Origin: Salinispora mooreana
Lineage (GTDB): Bacteria; Actinomycetota; Actinomycetes; Mycobacteriales; Micromonosporaceae
Direction: 5' to 3'
Assembly: GCF_000379065.1 (NCBI RefSeq)
Contig: NZ_KB900614.1
Location: 3,684,892 to 3,748,891 of the forward strand
Length of the DNA: 64,000 bases
A program made the position numbers and the translations under genes. Below are positions 6,962-15,225 of the stretch, piece after piece. Numbering within the stretch: the first letter of the stretch is position 1; the number at the start of each line of letters is the position of its first letter. Below the pieces are notes generated by a model, which searched no databases, was not told the DNA's origin, and was given only the letters and a program-made list of their open reading frames with translations.

Positions 6962-8164
6962 ATGCGGCCACCGCGACTGATCTCCGACGAACCGATCGGC
7001 GAGCGCATCAAGCTGCTTCGCCAGCAGCGCGGCTGGTCGATCCGCTACGCCGCCAGCGTCACCGGGATCAGCCACACCACCTGGTCTCGCATCGAGAACG
7101 GCCTACGGTCGGCCGACAACCGGTTCGTCCTCGCCGAGATCGCCACCGCACTGCGGGTGCCGCTGTCCGACCTGACCACAACCGGGGTACTACCCGGTGA
7201 CAAGGGTCAATCCCGCGACGCGATTCACGGCATCACCAAGGCAATCATCGAAGCCGACCTCGACTACCCAGCCACCGTCGCGGCCGGGCCGCTGCAGCCG
7301 CTGCTGCACCAACTCGACACCGTGACCGCGCTGCGGTTCGGCTGCGACTACCTCGGCACCGCCCGCCTACTCCCCGACCTCCTGGCCGGTCTGCACGCCG
7401 CAGCCGCCGGACACGAACGCACCGAAGCACTCAAGGCCCTGGTCTTCACCGCCGACGCGGCCTCATTCGTCATCCGATACCTCGGCGAACCCGCCTCCGC
7501 CGTACTCGTGGCCGACCGCGCCCGGCAAGCCGCGACCGCACTGGAAGACCCGATCATGCTGGGAATGGCCGCCTGGTCGCAGGCCCACGCCGCCAGCGGC
7601 ATCGGCCTCTACACCCGCGCACAGATCATCGCCGATAAGGGCACTACTGCGCTGCAAGGGCATCTATCCCAGCCCGGCTGCCTCGAGCTGCTGGGACAAC
7701 TGGTTACCGTGTCCGGGTTCGCCAAGTACGCCCAGGGCGACATCAGCGGTGCCGCCGCCGCCGTCACCGAGGCCGCCGATATCGCCGAACGCACCGGCCA
7801 ATCCGACGCGCTCGGCTTACACTTCGGTCCCACCAACATCGACTTCTGGCGCATCAGCATGGAAGCCGACGGCAACGACCCCGGCCATGCCGTGCAGATC
7901 GCCCGTGGCGTTACCCCACACCTTGTACCGGCCGTGTCCCGGCAGGCCGCGTTCTACATCGACCTCGCCCGCGCACTGTCGAATACCGGCAAGGACATCG
8001 AGGCAGTGCGGATGCTCCTGGTCGGCGAACGCCTCGCACCGCAGCGCGTGCGCAACTCCCCGATCGTGGCCGAAACCCTGCGCGGCGCCTTGGACCGGGC
8101 CCGACGTGGCTCTGGCTGGGCAGAGCTGCGCGGCCTGTGCGAACGTGTCGGCATCCCGCTCTGA
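6962..8164 (+). CDS. XRE-family regulator with C-terminal TPR-like helical domain
   Basis: 400 residues. Residues 11-66 form a Cro/cI helix-turn-helix (IGERIKLLRQQRGW, GISHTTWSRIENG). The remaining 330 residues are alanine-rich helical pairs resembling TPR repeats, as in actinobacterial XRE-TPR regulators that sense peptides or small ligands. GAAGGAG precedes the ATG; a GTG two codons upstream is possible. It heads a likely two-gene unit with the deoxyribosyltransferase-like gene 26 bases downstream. One TTA codon is present (ALGLHFG). Probably DNA-binding and self-regulating through the palindromes at 6877-6908. Confidence 0.85.
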   Translation: MRPPRLISDEPIGERIKLLRQQRGWSIRYAASVTGISHTTWSRIENGLRSADNRFVLAEIATALRVPLSDLTTTGVLPGDKGQSRDAIHGITKAIIEADLDYPATVAAGPLQPLLHQLDTVTALRFGCDYLGTARLLPDLLAGLHAAAAGHERTEALKALVFTADAASFVIRYLGEPASAVLVADRARQAATALEDPIMLGMAAWSQAHAASGIGLYTRAQIIADKGTTALQGHLSQPGCLELLGQLVTVSGFAKYAQGDISGAAAAVTEAADIAERTGQSDALGLHFGPTNIDFWRISMEADGNDPGHAVQIARGVTPHLVPAVSRQAAFYIDLARALSNTGKDIEAVRMLLVGERLAPQRVRNSPIVAETLRGALDRARRGSGWAELRGLCERVGIPL

Positions 8165-8190
8165 CCAGTCACCCAGCAGAAGGAGAGCCC

Positions 8191-9018
8191 GTGGGAAAGA
8201 CGGTCGTGGTGTACGCCGGCGAGCAACCCCCCGACAGTTGGCAAGCATCCGTGTTCGTCGCCGGGCCGATGCCCCGCGATCCCGACGCGCCGTCCTGGCG
8301 ACCCGACGCGCTGCGCCTGCTCGCCGACGGCTGGACCGGGCCAGGAACCCTCGTCGTGTTCGTCCCCGAGGCACGCGACCGCCACCAGCCACAGCCCGGC
8401 TACATCTCCCAGAACTGGGAGGAACGCTGGATGGCCATCGCCGACGTCATCCTGTTCTGGGTACCACGCCGGATGCCCGACCTGCCGGGGCTGAACACCA
8501 ACATCGAGTACGGGCGGACGGAAGCCTCCGGCCGCGTCGTACTCGGCCTACCGCCCGACGCGGTCAGCGTTCACTACCTACGCCGCGGGGCTGAGGCCCA
8601 CGGCGTCCCCGTCCGCGACACCCTCGACGCCGCCATTGACGCCACCCTCGCGGCGATCGGCGACGGTGCACAGCGCAACGGCGCGGACCGTGACGTGCCG
8701 CTACTAGTCTGGCGTACGGCCGCCTTCCAGACCTGGCGCAGCCGCCGCGAACTGACCACCGCCCGGGTGCTGTGGACATGGACCCCACAGCCGACATTCG
8801 CGCTAGCCGCCTGGGCAATCCAGGTCCAGGTTCCGCTGGACGACGGCGACGTACACACAATGCTAATCACTACGACCGGCAACGGCCCGACGACCGAAAC
8901 CCCAATCGCCGATGGCGTAGCCCCGCGCCAACCCTCCCCCAGCCGGTTCAGACACCAGGCCCAACAGGGCTCGCCGAACCGTGTCGGAGGTGACACAGCA
9001 GCTCCGCACAGGAGCTGA
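8191..9018 (+). CDS. Nucleoside 2-deoxyribosyltransferase-like protein, C-terminus probably truncated
   Basis: 275 residues from GTG with GAAGGAG 6 bases upstream. Residues 1-135 look like the Nuc_deoxyri_tr2 group: VFVAGPMPRD near 21, WRPDALRLL, QNWEERWMAIADVILFWV, and NTNIEYGRTEASGRVVLG, where Glu106 fits the catalytic nucleophile. These enzymes exchange bases on 2'-deoxynucleosides; distant relatives act on other N-glycosides. Residues 185-235 (VPLLVWRTAAFQTW, LAAWAIQVQVPL) begin a second beta-rich domain. The last 45 residues turn into low-complexity Pro/Arg/Gly sequence, and the stop lies inside a DivIVA-gene relic. The second domain therefore looks cut off by recombination. Function in the cell unknown. 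Confidence 0.72.
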   Translation: MGKTVVVYAGEQPPDSWQASVFVAGPMPRDPDAPSWRPDALRLLADGWTGPGTLVVFVPEARDRHQPQPGYISQNWEERWMAIADVILFWVPRRMPDLPGLNTNIEYGRTEASGRVVLGLPPDAVSVHYLRRGAEAHGVPVRDTLDAAIDATLAAIGDGAQRNGADRDVPLLVWRTAAFQTWRSRRELTTARVLWTWTPQPTFALAAWAIQVQVPLDDGDVHTMLITTTGNGPTTETPIADGVAPRQPSPSRFRHQAQQGSPNRVGGDTAAPHRS

Positions 9019-9068
9019 TCCGGCAGGCGGTACGGCAGTGGCAGCCACCCTTGCCGGGCCAGGTATGA
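9012..9068 (+). pseudogene. 3' relic of a mini-DivIVA gene
   Basis: Frame reads ELIRQAVRQWQ then stops. The live mini-DivIVA gene at 10203 has ELIRQALRQWQ, and the DNA matches closely over about 33 bases. Upstream of this point the sequence belongs to the deoxyribosyltransferase-like gene in another frame, so 9012 marks a recombination joint. Confidence 0.65.
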
Positions 9069-9075
9069 GGCATGA

Positions 9076-9119
9076 CCACATCCCACGTGCTACCGGACCG
9101 CGCTACCCCAACTCGGGAC
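9076..9119. repeat. 44-bp dispersed repeat, copy 2
   Basis: 38 of 44 bases match 2676-2719 in the same orientation. It overlaps the last codons and 3' flank of the GntR gene at 9103. Confidence 0.75.
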
Positions 9120-9336
9120 GCTCCACGACGTACGTTCCCTTGCCCTGGTGCCCCTCGACCAGTCCACGCTCCCGAAGTATGCGCAGCGCGGTTTGGGCAG
9201 TAGTGACACTGATCTTGAAGTGGTCGGCAAGCTGCGCGTAGGTCGGCAGCTTGTCTCCAGGCGCAAGCTCACCCGCTCGAATCTGAGCAGTGATCGAATC
9301 CACGACCCGAATGTAGTCAGCGGTACGGCGGGACAT
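9103..9336 (-). CDS. Small GntR-family regulator
   Basis: About 77 residues, just a winged helix-turn-helix without a ligand domain: IRAGELAPGDKLPTYAQLAD, ISVTTAQTALRILRERGL, then the wing GHQGKGTYVV. The start MSRRTADY is chosen because GAGGAG lies 9 bases before it; a longer frame begins at 9381. Such short GntR proteins (KorSA-like) often control transfer genes of actinobacterial conjugative elements. A second, different copy lies at 9531. Confidence 0.8.
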   Translation of the reverse strand: MSRRTADYIRVVDSITAQIRAGELAPGDKLPTYAQLADHFKISVTTAQTALRILRERGLVEGHQGKGTYVVERPELG

Positions 9337-9530
9337 GACGGTGCACTCCTCGCGTGGTAACTCTCCGCTAGCAAATTTCATGCAACCCTGGACACCGACT
9401 CGGCCTGGGAACGCGCTATGTCAGCAACTACACCCTCGACCGGCGACCTAGATTGCAGTCCCCTGCGGCGACCGGTGTCAACAAGGCTCGCCACGGACGG
9501 TCGCGAGGTCCGCCGGCGGCATCTAGCGCC

Positions 9531-9767
9531 TCAACGATCAATCGCTGGCGGAATGGCCACGAAGACGCCCATTCCCTGCCTACCCAGTAACTCGCCAGAC
9601 TCAATGAGGATATCGACTGCTTTGCGCACTGTGACTGGACTCGTCTCATACTGGTCCGCAAGTTCCCGCGTGCTGGGCAATTTGTCACCAGGCTTGAGGA
9701 TGCCCGCCTTGATCCGAGCGCGAAGGTCATCTCGGATGACTCTCCAGAGCGGGACGGCATGAGGCAT
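9531..9767 (-). CDS. Second small GntR-family regulator
   Basis: About 78 residues from MPHAVPLWRVIRDD. The helix-turn-helix is GDKLPSTRELADQY, SPVTVRKAVDILIESGEL, with wing GRQGMGVFVA. The start is uncertain because the ribosome site is poor, and the frame stays open upstream to 9875, which would overlap the promoter of the divergent small gene. Homologous to but distinct from the GntR protein 194 bases away. The pair may regulate the divergent 9893/10203 genes through the intervening 125 bases. Confidence 0.72.
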   Translation of the reverse strand: MPHAVPLWRVIRDDLRARIKAGILKPGDKLPSTRELADQYETSPVTVRKAVDILIESGELLGRQGMGVFVAIPPAIDR

Positions 9768-9810
9768 AAGTTCATCTGACCACTCGCATTTTTGATCATG
9801 GTCGACAACC

Positions 9811-9838
9811 TTGTCTTTAACTGCATTGCTTGTAAAGT
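9811..9838 (+). promoter_or_regulatory. Candidate promoter for the small Cys-motif gene
   Basis: TTGTCT and TAAAGT separated by 16 bases, in an AT-rich island unusual for the region, about 55 bases before the GTG at 9893 and between it and the divergent GntR gene. It may also be where the GntR proteins bind. Confidence 0.4.
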
Positions 9839-9892
9839 GTGCTACTGTCAGCTTCGGATTGAACACGAGCGACAAGTAGCGGGGGCGACAGT

Positions 9893-10012
9893 GTGTCTAC
9901 CTGGGCCGACGGCCAGCGCTACCGGGGCGATCGAGCAGGTGACGGCGTACCCACACGGGATGTGTCCCGCCGTTTCTTCTGCCACCGCTGCTGGGGCGGA
10001 GGGGCGAGGTAG
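9893..10012 (+). CDS. 39-residue protein with RRFFCHRCWG motif
   Basis: A GTG start behind GCGGGGGCGAC encodes a basic peptide opening STWADGQRYRGDRAGDG and ending in RRFFCHRCWGGGAR. The CxxC inside an aromatic context suggests one metal site or half of a zinc knuckle. No family is recognised. Support comes from the promoter-like DNA and ribosome site upstream, the Cys motif, and its place ahead of the mini-DivIVA gene and opposite the GntR pair. It is short enough to be missed by gene callers. Confidence 0.5.
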   Translation: MSTWADGQRYRGDRAGDGVPTRDVSRRFFCHRCWGGGAR

Positions 10013-10202
10013 CGCAGACGTGCTGGATCTGGGCGCCGACGCCCTGAACACCAGACGCCCGCTCGCGAACGTGTGCGACGTGGGAAAGGGCCCGGGGCGG
10101 GTGCCGGGCTCCGGCCGGTACGCCACGCGCGGACGTGCCGGTCGCCCCCGCCCGCCTCGGCGCCGCCCCCGACCCAACCTCGACCGAGAGGACGTGACCG
10201 CC

Positions 10203-10460
10203 ATGATCTACCGAGCCCGACGCCTGTTCTCATCCCAGGTTCGCGCCGCGACCTTCGCCCGGCGACGTTGGCGCGGCCTGGACCCCGAGCAGGTGTACGC
10301 CTATCTCGACCGCGTCGCCGACGAGCTGGAACGACTCACCCGGGAGGCGACCACCGCCCACGCCGAGGGTGAGCTGATCCGGCAGGCGTTGCGGCAGTGG
10401 CAGTCCCGACACACCGACTGCCAGCCCGCCACCACCCCGAACAGCCGATGGCACCGCTGA
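10203..10460 (+). CDS. Mini-DivIVA-domain protein
   Basis: 85 residues: FSSQVRAATFARRRWRGLDPEQVYAYLDRVADELERL is the DivIVA N-terminal motif (F..xxRGYD.xQVxxFLD in Wag31-type proteins), followed by a short coiled coil and no long C-terminal tail. GAGAGG lies 10 bases before the ATG. Full DivIVA marks cell poles and tips; a mini version cannot scaffold alone and may dock onto the host protein (inference). A relic of a second copy lies at 9012. The bases between 10013 and 10202 hold no clear gene. Confidence 0.78.
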   Translation: MIYRARRLFSSQVRAATFARRRWRGLDPEQVYAYLDRVADELERLTREATTAHAEGELIRQALRQWQSRHTDCQPATTPNSRWHR

Positions 10461-10490
10461 GCGCGGTGGACCGACCGCATCCGCGTGCCG

Positions 10491-11393
10491 TCAGGACACG
10501 ACGTCCTTGCGGGTGAAGCGCCAGAAGGCCAGGCCCCAGAAGAGCGTCGCGTAGCTGATCGCCGAGATCGCTCCCCGGACCACGTCGTCGGTCTGGATCG
10601 GTGTCGACAGCAGACCCAGCCAGGCGGTGCTGTAGTGGGTTGGCAGGAAGGCCCGCAGCACGCCGAGGGCGGTGATCTGGTCGAGGATGCTGGACAGGAT
10701 CCAGAGCAGCACCGCCCCGCCGACCGCGCCCAACGCGGCGTCCGTCGACACTGACAGCAGCACGGCCAGACCCGCCACCACCAGCAGGACGACGGCCAGG
10801 TAGCCGAGCACCGCCAGCAACCGCAGCAGCCCCTCCCCCGGCTCAAGCTGGGCGGCGACCGTGCTGCGCAGCGGGCCCCACCCGTACCGCACGGTGCCGA
10901 GCAGCAGCGCGGTGCCGGTGATCAGGAGCAGCGCCAGCGCCGAGTAGGCGAGCGCCACCAGCAGTTTCACCGCGAGCAGCCGGGCCCGTGGCACCGGCAC
11001 GGCGAGCAGGTACCGCAGGCTGCCCCAGCTCGCCTCGCTGGCCACCGTGTCGCCGCAGAAGAGCGCCACCACGACCACCAGCAGGAACGACGCGGAGACG
11101 AAGAGGGTGAAGAGGGTGAAGTTCAGTCCGCCGGAGGTGGCGAACTCGACCAGGCTGCCGAACTCGCCGCGCCCGTTGTCGTCATCGCCGGAGTCGAACT
11201 GGAACGCGATCAGGATGATCAGCGGCAGCAGCACCATGAAGCCCAGCGCGAGCTGGGTCCGTCGCCGCGACGCCTGCCGCCGGAACTCGGCCCGCAACGG
11301 CAGCGTGGCGGAGGGCTGGTAGCCGGCCGCCGCGCCGGACGGGGTGCCGCCGGAGTCGCCCGCACCGGGCTCGACCGTCGTCTGCGCCATCAT
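10491..11393 (-). CDS. ABC-2 type transporter permease
   Basis: 300 residues with about six membrane segments. The first (LALGFMVLLPLIILIAFQF) is followed by a periplasmic loop, then FTLFTLFVSASFLLVVVVALF, LLAVKLLVALAYSALALLL and others. It ends RFTRKDVVS. Start by ATGA overlap with the ATPase-hydrolase fusion upstream, so it is the permease partner of that ATPase. Forms an export complex in the cytoplasmic membrane; substrate unknown. Confidence 0.88.
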   Translation of the reverse strand: MMAQTTVEPGAGDSGGTPSGAAAGYQPSATLPLRAEFRRQASRRRTQLALGFMVLLPLIILIAFQFDSGDDDNGRGEFGSLVEFATSGGLNFTLFTLFVSASFLLVVVVALFCGDTVASEASWGSLRYLLAVPVPRARLLAVKLLVALAYSALALLLITGTALLLGTVRYGWGPLRSTVAAQLEPGEGLLRLLAVLGYLAVVLLVVAGLAVLLSVSTDAALGAVGGAVLLWILSSILDQITALGVLRAFLPTHYSTAWLGLLSTPIQTDDVVRGAISAISYATLFWGLAFWRFTRKDVVS

Positions 11394-14242
11394 CGATCCC
11401 CGCTTCCCCGAGAGTTCTCGCCGACCAGGGCCAGGAACGCGTCCTCCAGGCGCCGCCGGGGCACCACCCGGTCCACCCCGATGCCGGCCCGCACCAGCTC
11501 GGCGACCACCTCGCTGCGGGCGGTGCCGTTGGTGTCCACCACGAGCTGCCCGTCGCCGTCGGGCAGCACCGAGACGCCCGTCAGCCGATCCAGCACCTCC
11601 CGCGCGGCCACCGGGTCGGTGACCTCGAGCAGGACGCTCGGCGACTCGCCGACGATCTCCTCGACCGGGCCGGACGCGACGATCTGCCCCTTGGTCACCA
11701 CCACCGCGTGGGTGCAGGTCTGCTCCACCTCCGCGAGCAGGTGGCTGGAGACCAGCACCGCCCGGCCGTCGGTGGCGTACCGCCGCAGGACCCGGCGCAT
11801 CTCGGCGATCTGCGGCGGGTCCAGGCCGTCGGTCGGCTCGTCGAGCACCAGCAGCTCCGGTAGGCCGAGCATCGCCTGCGCGATCGCCAGGCGCTGCCGC
11901 ATGCCGTGGCTGTAGGTCCGAACCTTCCGGTGCACCGAGGTGCCCAGCCCGGCGATCTCCAACGCCTCGTCGACATGCGCGTCGGCCCACGGCCGCCCGG
12001 TCGCCCGCCAGTACGCCGTCAGGTTGTCCAGCCCGGAGAGGTGCGGCAGGAAGCCGGGGCCCTCCACCAGGGCCCCGATCCGGGACAGCACCGGGGCGCC
12101 CGGCACCAGCCGGTGCCCGAAGACGTAGACCTCGCCGGCGGTCGGCTGGGTCAGCCCCATCAGCACCCGCAGCGTGGTGGTCTTGCCCGCGCCGTTCGGG
12201 CCGAGCAGGCCCACCACCTGCCCGGGGTGCACCTCAAAGTCGACGTGGGAGACGGCGACGAAGCCGTCCGCGTACTCCTTGCGCAGTTCCCGGACGGCGA
12301 GCGGGACGCCCGCGTACGCCGGGTGGACCCGGCTCTCCCGACGCCGGTGTCGGCGGCGGAGGACGACGATGACCACGACGAGCCCGACCACGATCGTGGC
12401 GAGCAGCCCGGCGAGGACCCAGCGCCAGACGACGGCGTCGGTGGGGATCGGCTCGCTGGCGACCGTGGGCAGGGTCACCGCCCCACTCGCCAGGGCCACG
12501 CTGTAGACGGCCGGTTCGACCGGGGTGGCGTACGCCTGGTCGGAGGTCGCCACCACGACCCGAAGCCGGTGCCCGGCCTCGATCCGGCGGACGATCGCCG
12601 GCAGGGTGACGGTGACCGGTTCGGCGTCCTCGACGGCCGCCGGTAGCCCCTCCAGCCGGATCGGCGCGACCAGCCCGTTCGGCAGGGTCGCTGACCCGTC
12701 ACCGGCAACGTCGTAGAGCTTGACGAAGAGTACGGCCGTGCCGGTCGGGGACGCGGCTCGGATGGAGACAGTCGGCGCACCGACCACGTCCACCGCCGCC
12801 GGCAACGGTGCGGACTCGAACCGGGCGTGCTGGCCGGGGATGTCCCCGGCCACCCCGTCGAGCAGCGACGAGAGCTCCCCGGCGAAGGGCACCGACGAGA
12901 TCGCGGCCGGGTTGCCGGCCGGCGGGTTGGCGACTGACTGCGCCGGACCGCTCACCGACACCGGCTGCTGGCCGGTGCCGTCAATGCCCGGGTAGCCGGT
13001 GGCGCGGAAGCCGCTGGCGACCAGACCCCGGTCGAGGGCGTCGAACCCGGCGATCCGGGAGAAGGTGAAGTCGTCGGCCGGGGCCGCTCCCTCGCCCTTG
13101 ACGTAGTGGTCGAGCCACCGCGCGGTCAGGTGCCGTACCCGGTCCGAGTCGGTCGTCGGGCCGTCGCCGCCGTCGTGCCCACCGGTGAACCAGGCCACCT
13201 GGACCGGGGTGCCGGTCGCGGCGATCTCCCGGGCGCTCGCGTCCGCCTCGGCGAGCGGAAAGAGAGTGTCGGCCGCCCCCTGCACCAGCAGCGTCGGCGC
13301 CTCGACCCGGTCGAGTTTCCCGGCCGGGCTGGAGCGGCGCAGCAGCGCGACGGCGTCCGGGTCGGCCCGCCCGGTGGTGGCGATCCGCAGGTACGCGGCG
13401 CACACGTCGGCGGCGAACCGCCCGCAGGAGGGGTCAATGGCGCCGGCCGTGGTGGCCGCGTTCTCCGGGAGGGAGCCGCCCGGGACGGAACCGCCACCCG
13501 GGGCAAGGCCGCCGGCCGGGCCGGAGCCACCGAGGGGGGCGGGGCCGGGGTTGCCGCCGCTGCCGAAGAAGAGCCCGGCCCAGCCCTTCTTGAACACCCC
13601 CTGCTCCGGCCCCTCGCCGCTCTGCTCCGGCAGGAAGGAGCGGGCGAGGTCGTTCCAGGTGATCATCGGCACGATCGCGTCGACCCGCTGGTCCTGCGCG
13701 GCGAGCAGCAGCGCCAGCGCGCCGCCGTAGGAGCCGCCGACCACGCCCACCCGCGGGTCACCGGCGGCGTCGGTGAGGACCTCGGGGCGGGCGGCCAGCC
13801 AGTCCAGCAGGCGCTGCGCGTCGCGGACCTCGTAGTCCGGGTGGTCCAGGTGGATCTGCCCGCCGCTGCGGCCGAAGCCCCGCGCGGTCCAGGTCAGCAC
13901 CGCGTACCCGCGGTCGGCGAAATCCTCGGCGTCGGCGCGGACCGACTCCTTGGTGCCGCCGAAGCCGTGCCCGAGCAGCACCGCCGGCACCGGGGCGTCG
14001 GCGGCCGCGGCGGGGGGCAGATACAGCGTGGTGTCCAGCTCGACCGGCTCGTCGCCGCTCGGCCCGGACCGGACGGTGATCAGCGCCGCCTCGGTGCGCA
14101 GGTCCGGTTCGGCGGGTCGGAGGGTACCGGCGACTCCGGCGGCGAGCAGGACGACGACCACCACCGCCGTCGCCGCGGCCAGCGCACGCCGACGGGTGGG
14201 CAGGGCGCGCCGGATCCACGCGGCCGGTGACGGCGATCTCAT
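11390..14242 (-). CDS. Fusion: extracytoplasmic alpha/beta hydrolase (S15/X-Pro peptidase-like) plus ABC ATPase
   Basis: 950 residues. An N-terminal membrane segment (about 19-42) is followed by an alpha/beta hydrolase with nucleophile elbow GGSYGG (near 168), a GHDGGDG His region and a C-terminal S15-type jelly-roll (to about 600). A second membrane segment (near 607-635) precedes a cytosolic ABC ATPase. The ATPase has Walker A GPNGAGKT (near 681), signature YSHGMRQRLA (near 779) and Walker B LLVLDEPTDGLDP. The hydrolase would sit outside and the ATPase inside, linking substrate processing to export through the 10491 permease. Start chosen where the basic signal-anchor begins; no clear ribosome site, possibly leaderless. 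A Gly/Pro-rich insert (GGNPGPAPLGGSG) interrupts the hydrolase. Confidence 0.85.
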   Translation of the reverse strand: MRSPSPAAWIRRALPTRRRALAAATAVVVVVLLAAGVAGTLRPAEPDLRTEAALITVRSGPSGDEPVELDTTLYLPPAAAADAPVPAVLLGHGFGGTKESVRADAEDFADRGYAVLTWTARGFGRSGGQIHLDHPDYEVRDAQRLLDWLAARPEVLTDAAGDPRVGVVGGSYGGALALLLAAQDQRVDAIVPMITWNDLARSFLPEQSGEGPEQGVFKKGWAGLFFGSGGNPGPAPLGGSGPAGGLAPGGGSVPGGSLPENAATTAGAIDPSCGRFAADVCAAYLRIATTGRADPDAVALLRRSSPAGKLDRVEAPTLLVQGAADTLFPLAEADASAREIAATGTPVQVAWFTGGHDGGDGPTTDSDRVRHLTARWLDHYVKGEGAAPADDFTFSRIAGFDALDRGLVASGFRATGYPGIDGTGQQPVSVSGPAQSVANPPAGNPAAISSVPFAGELSSLLDGVAGDIPGQHARFESAPLPAAVDVVGAPTVSIRAASPTGTAVLFVKLYDVAGDGSATLPNGLVAPIRLEGLPAAVEDAEPVTVTLPAIVRRIEAGHRLRVVVATSDQAYATPVEPAVYSVALASGAVTLPTVASEPIPTDAVVWRWVLAGLLATIVVGLVVVIVVLRRRHRRRESRVHPAYAGVPLAVRELRKEYADGFVAVSHVDFEVHPGQVVGLLGPNGAGKTTTLRVLMGLTQPTAGEVYVFGHRLVPGAPVLSRIGALVEGPGFLPHLSGLDNLTAYWRATGRPWADAHVDEALEIAGLGTSVHRKVRTYSHGMRQRLAIAQAMLGLPELLVLDEPTDGLDPPQIAEMRRVLRRYATDGRAVLVSSHLLAEVEQTCTHAVVVTKGQIVASGPVEEIVGESPSVLLEVTDPVAAREVLDRLTGVSVLPDGDGQLVVDTNGTARSEVVAELVRAGIGVDRVVPRRRLEDAFLALVGENSRGSGDR

Positions 14243-14359
14243 GCGGCACACGCTACGGGGGGAGAGCTGAGGATCGCCTGAGTGAACACAGAACGCCCCA
14301 CTGTCGGCGGAGAGCACCGGGCCGTCGCCGGGCTGGGCGTCGGCCCGGTGCTGTCACCG

Positions 14360-14995
14360 TCAACGACTGCGGCGGGCGGTGAGCACGGTGTCGTGGATGG
14401 TCACCGGCGTGCCGTCCGGTGTGGTGGCGGCACGCGGGCGGGCGGCCCGGGTGCGCACCTCCCAGTCGCCGGCGGGCAGGTCCTGCGCCAGCTCGTCGGC
14501 CGTGTAGAGCAGGTCGGGTTCCGGTAGTCGGGGCATGGCGGTGTCCAGGTCGCTGGGGTGGTGCCCAACGATCAGCAGGTGGCCGTCCGGGGCCACCCGG
14601 GTGGCGAGAGTGGCGAACACCCGCCGCCGCAGCGCCCCGGGGAAGTGCAGGTAGGACGTGGCTACCAGGTCAAAGCGGGGGCCGTCGTCGGGCTGCCAGT
14701 CGCGAATGTCCGCCCGCTCCCACCGCAGTCGCTCGGCCAGGGAGGCGGGTACACGCTCGGCGGCGCGGGCGAGGGCCTGCGCGGAGAAGTCAACGCCCGT
14801 GACCTGCCAGCCGTGTCCCGCCAGCCAGATGGCGTCCGCTCCCTCGCCGCAGCCCACCTCCAGAGCCGTACCCGGGGCGAGGGAGGCGACCTCCTCGACG
14901 AGTACGGGGTTGGGGTCGCCGCTCCACACCTGCCCGCTCGCGCTGTATCGCTGGTCCCAGTAGTCAACGTTGAAGATGGCGTCCAAGTCAGTCAT
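14360..14995 (-). CDS. Class I SAM-dependent methyltransferase
   Basis: 211 residues. SAM-binding motif I is ALEVGCGEGADAIWLA, then the acidic residue in VTGVDFS, and motif IV in FDLVATSYLHF; about the size of TehB-like methyltransferases. ATG preferred over the adjacent GTG because GAGGA then sits 7 bases away. Substrate unknown. It stands alone between the exporter operon and the AAA gene. Confidence 0.85.
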   Translation of the reverse strand: MTDLDAIFNVDYWDQRYSASGQVWSGDPNPVLVEEVASLAPGTALEVGCGEGADAIWLAGHGWQVTGVDFSAQALARAAERVPASLAERLRWERADIRDWQPDDGPRFDLVATSYLHFPGALRRRVFATLATRVAPDGHLLIVGHHPSDLDTAMPRLPEPDLLYTADELAQDLPAGDWEVRTRAARPRAATTPDGTPVTIHDTVLTARRSR

Positions 14996-15225
14996 CACAG
15001 GTTCCTCTGCCGATCACCGGATCACATGGAAGTGCCACCCTCCGGCAGCACGGGGCAGGCCGCAACCATCCTTGCCAGGTTGGCAAAGTGGGTGGGTGGC
15101 CAGCCCCACGCCGAAGCCGGCCGGCGGGTCCACCACGACCAGCGCCGGATCGGGATCGCCGCCGGCTGTCGCGCCACCGCGGCGGTTACCGAGACCCCTT
15201 CCGCGTACCGGCTAGGGTTCGGTGG

